From: Streptomyces griseiscabiei
Lineage (GTDB): Bacteria; Actinomycetota; Actinomycetes; Streptomycetales; Streptomycetaceae
Assembly: GCF_020010925.1 (NCBI RefSeq)
Contig: NZ_JAGJBZ010000001.1
Coordinates: forward strand, 2,170,001-2,234,000
Direction: 5' to 3'
DNA: 64,000 nucleotides
In this document: piece by piece, positions 63,026 to 64,000 of the stretch
Position numbering within the stretch: position 1 is the first letter of the stretch
Layout of the letters: every line of letters starts with the position of its first letter
Program-made: the position numbers and the translations under genes
The notes under the pieces: generated by a model
What the model saw: only the letters and a program-made list of their open reading frames with translations
Told to the model about the DNA's origin: nothing
Databases searched by the model: none

Positions 63026-63709
63026 TCAGGAACCGATGCCCGGCGCCGGGTCCACCGCCCCCAGCTCGATGCCGTACTCCGCCAGGGTCGCGGCCAGCCA
63101 GCGCTGCCCGTCCTCGTCGTCGAGGGCCCTCGGCGGCTCGGCGGTCACCGTCAGCAGATCGGTCCGCGCGGCGGCGCCGAACAGCACCAGGGACTCATGG
63201 GGACCGTCCAGGCGCGACTGCCAGACGAAGCCGTCCGCCCACGGGGCCTCCTCCCGCAGCCAGTGCCCCCAGCGGCGGGTGAACGCGTACTCCGTGGGCT
63301 CGGACCCGACGAGCCACCAGTCGCTCTGCCGTACGGCGTTGAGCTGGACGATGCTGCACAGGGAGACCAGTTCGACGTCCCGGGCGAGCCGCACCTGGGA
63401 CAGCACCCTGCCTTCGAGCTCCTTCGACGGCAGGATGCGGGGATTGCCCGCGCTGTCGAACCGCAGGGCGCGGACGAACCGCTCGACGACCGCCGTCTCG
63501 GGCCTGGGGGCCGCGTACAGGTACGCGTAGGAATCGTTCGGGGTGCTGTCGAAGCGACCGCCGCCGAAGTGGTGGTCCTGCGGCTCCGGGTTGAAGCCGT
63601 CCGCCGGGCGGCGCACCGAGTGCACCCGGTACAGCAGGTCACCGGCCTTGCGGACCGTCCTGCGGGGGTTCGCCGTGCCCTTCGCGGGCAGGTTCGCTCC
63701 ACGGGCCAT
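63026..63709 (-). CDS. RES-domain toxin (NAD phosphorylase/hydrolase type)
   Basis: A 227-residue protein from ATG 63709. LLYRVHSVRRPADGFNPEP gives the conserved arginine, and HHFGGGRFDSTPNDSYAYLY gives the R-F-x-x motif. AAPRPETAVVERF contains the conserved glutamate, with SLCSIVQLNAVRQ and WGHWLREEAPWADGFVW further along. This is the RES family pattern, whose toxins degrade NAD+ and stop growth. Its start lies two bases after the stop of an Xre/ParS-like antitoxin gene, the normal order for RES-Xre modules. Confidence 0.82.
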   Translation of the reverse strand: MARGANLPAKGTANPRRTVRKAGDLLYRVHSVRRPADGFNPEPQDHHFGGGRFDSTPNDSYAYLYAAPRPETAVVERFVRALRFDSAGNPRILPSKELEGRVLSQVRLARDVELVSLCSIVQLNAVRQSDWWLVGSEPTEYAFTRRWGHWLREEAPWADGFVWQSRLDGPHESLVLFGAAARTDLLTVTAEPPRALDDEDGQRWLAATLAEYGIELGAVDPAPGIGS

Positions 63710-63710
63710 G

Positions 63711-64000
63711 TCAGTAGTCCTCCCCCACCACGCGCGCGGCGGCGAGCAGTTGATCGTCCAGCCCCGCGCCGAGCAGCGTCGCCGGCGCGGCGTCCAGCCA
63801 TGGATTGGGCCCCAGCCACCAGTCGGCCACACCCCAGGGGTCGGCCGCCGCGCCGAGCAGCGCGTTGACGGTGAGCACCACCGGACGCGGATGTCCGTCC
63901 GCGTCGAACTGGAAGGCGGGCAGCCGTGCCGGTCCCCCGGCGGCCGGGAGCCTGATCAGGTCGGGCTGGTCCGGCCGGCTCCCGAAGTGCTCCGCCAGCT
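63711..64000 (-). CDS. Xre/ParS-type antitoxin, C-terminal part (gene continues beyond window)
   Basis: The last 95 codons of a frame entering from the right edge: LPAFQFDADGHPRPVVLTVN, ALLGAAADPWGVADWWLGPN, PWLDAAPATLLGAGLDDQLL, ending VVGEDY-stop. The V-N-x-L-L ... W-W-x-x-P-N-P-W-L-x-x-x-x-P pattern is the toxin-binding domain of RES-partner antitoxins. The DNA-binding N-terminus lies outside the window. It is tightly linked to the RES toxin gene. Confidence 0.75.
   Translation of the reverse strand, partial: LAEHFGSRPDQPDLIRLPAAGGPARLPAFQFDADGHPRPVVLTVNALLGAAADPWGVADWWLGPNPWLDAAPATLLGAGLDDQLLAAARVVGEDY

Noticed and set aside
1-64000. tRNA genes or attachment sites next to the integrase remnants
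   Set aside because: No cloverleaf-like sequence with a GGTTCGA-type arm, and no matching direct repeats, were found by eye near 5.7 kb or 27-28 kb.

Overview
The window looks like a Streptomyces chromosome segment. Base composition is very GC-rich, codon third positions are almost all G or C, GTG starts and 4-base stop/start overlaps are common, and several families are typical streptomycete ones (killer-toxin-like crystallin proteins, LuxR-type large ATPase regulators, FtsX-type giant permeases, a RamB/ScfR-type regulator).

Layout. 1-4.9 kb: a truncated HdeD-like membrane protein, a DUF2252 protein, two small genes and a 14-helix MFS exporter. 5.1-6.5 kb: a truncated tyrosine recombinase and a truncated, frameshifted SDR gene that meet head to head at one breakpoint. 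6.6-12.7 kb: two divergent large LuxR-type ATPase regulators. 13.4-15.4 kb: a lipoprotein and two tandem secreted beta/gamma-crystallin (killer-toxin-like) proteins. 15.7-15.9 kb: a minus-strand cobalamin riboswitch with no recognisable gene behind it, aimed at the 3' ends of the crystallin-like genes. 16.1-21.9 kb: a glyoxylate-shunt block (isocitrate lyase, malate synthase A, 3-hydroxyacyl-CoA dehydrogenase) divergent from its probable RamB/ScfR-type regulator. 21.9-28.6 kb: a graveyard of degraded mobile DNA (methyltransferase scrap, IS5-type transposase scraps, a frameshifted integrase, helicase and dehydrogenase remnants) with some intact small genes between them (SAM methyltransferase, DUF6086-like, an RTX-repeat secreted protein, a VOC protein).

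28.6-34.8 kb: an overlapping operon of aconitase-like hydratase, Asp/Glu-racemase-like protein and isopropylmalate/tartrate-dehydrogenase-like enzyme. It is divergent from a GntR regulator that is followed by a broken RraA-type aldolase gene, and two identical GGTTATAACC palindromes sit in the control region. 34.9-38.6 kb: SDR/TetR and MalY/Lrp divergent pairs. 38.7-46.7 kb: an FtsX/MacB-type ABC system with two ATPases, one carrying an AbrB-like C-terminal domain, and two giant permeases. 46.8-50.3 kb: a HemK-like methyltransferase and a MalT-like LuxR regulator. 50.5-55.2 kb: an ACMSD-like amidohydrolase and the three-enzyme lower meta-cleavage pathway with an IclR regulator. 55.4-56.5 kb: a membrane-bound SpoIIE-type phosphatase. 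56.7-61.6 kb: a two-gene secreted glycoside hydrolase operon. 61.6-64 kb: a macro-domain protein convergent with a RES/Xre-type toxin-antitoxin pair.

Two short non-coding elements with terminal inverted repeats and CTAG flanks (18.69-18.85 kb and 40.43-40.63 kb) look like MITEs of two different families. Each abuts a gene so that the CTAG supplies that gene's TAG stop codon. No rRNA, tRNA or CRISPR array was seen.
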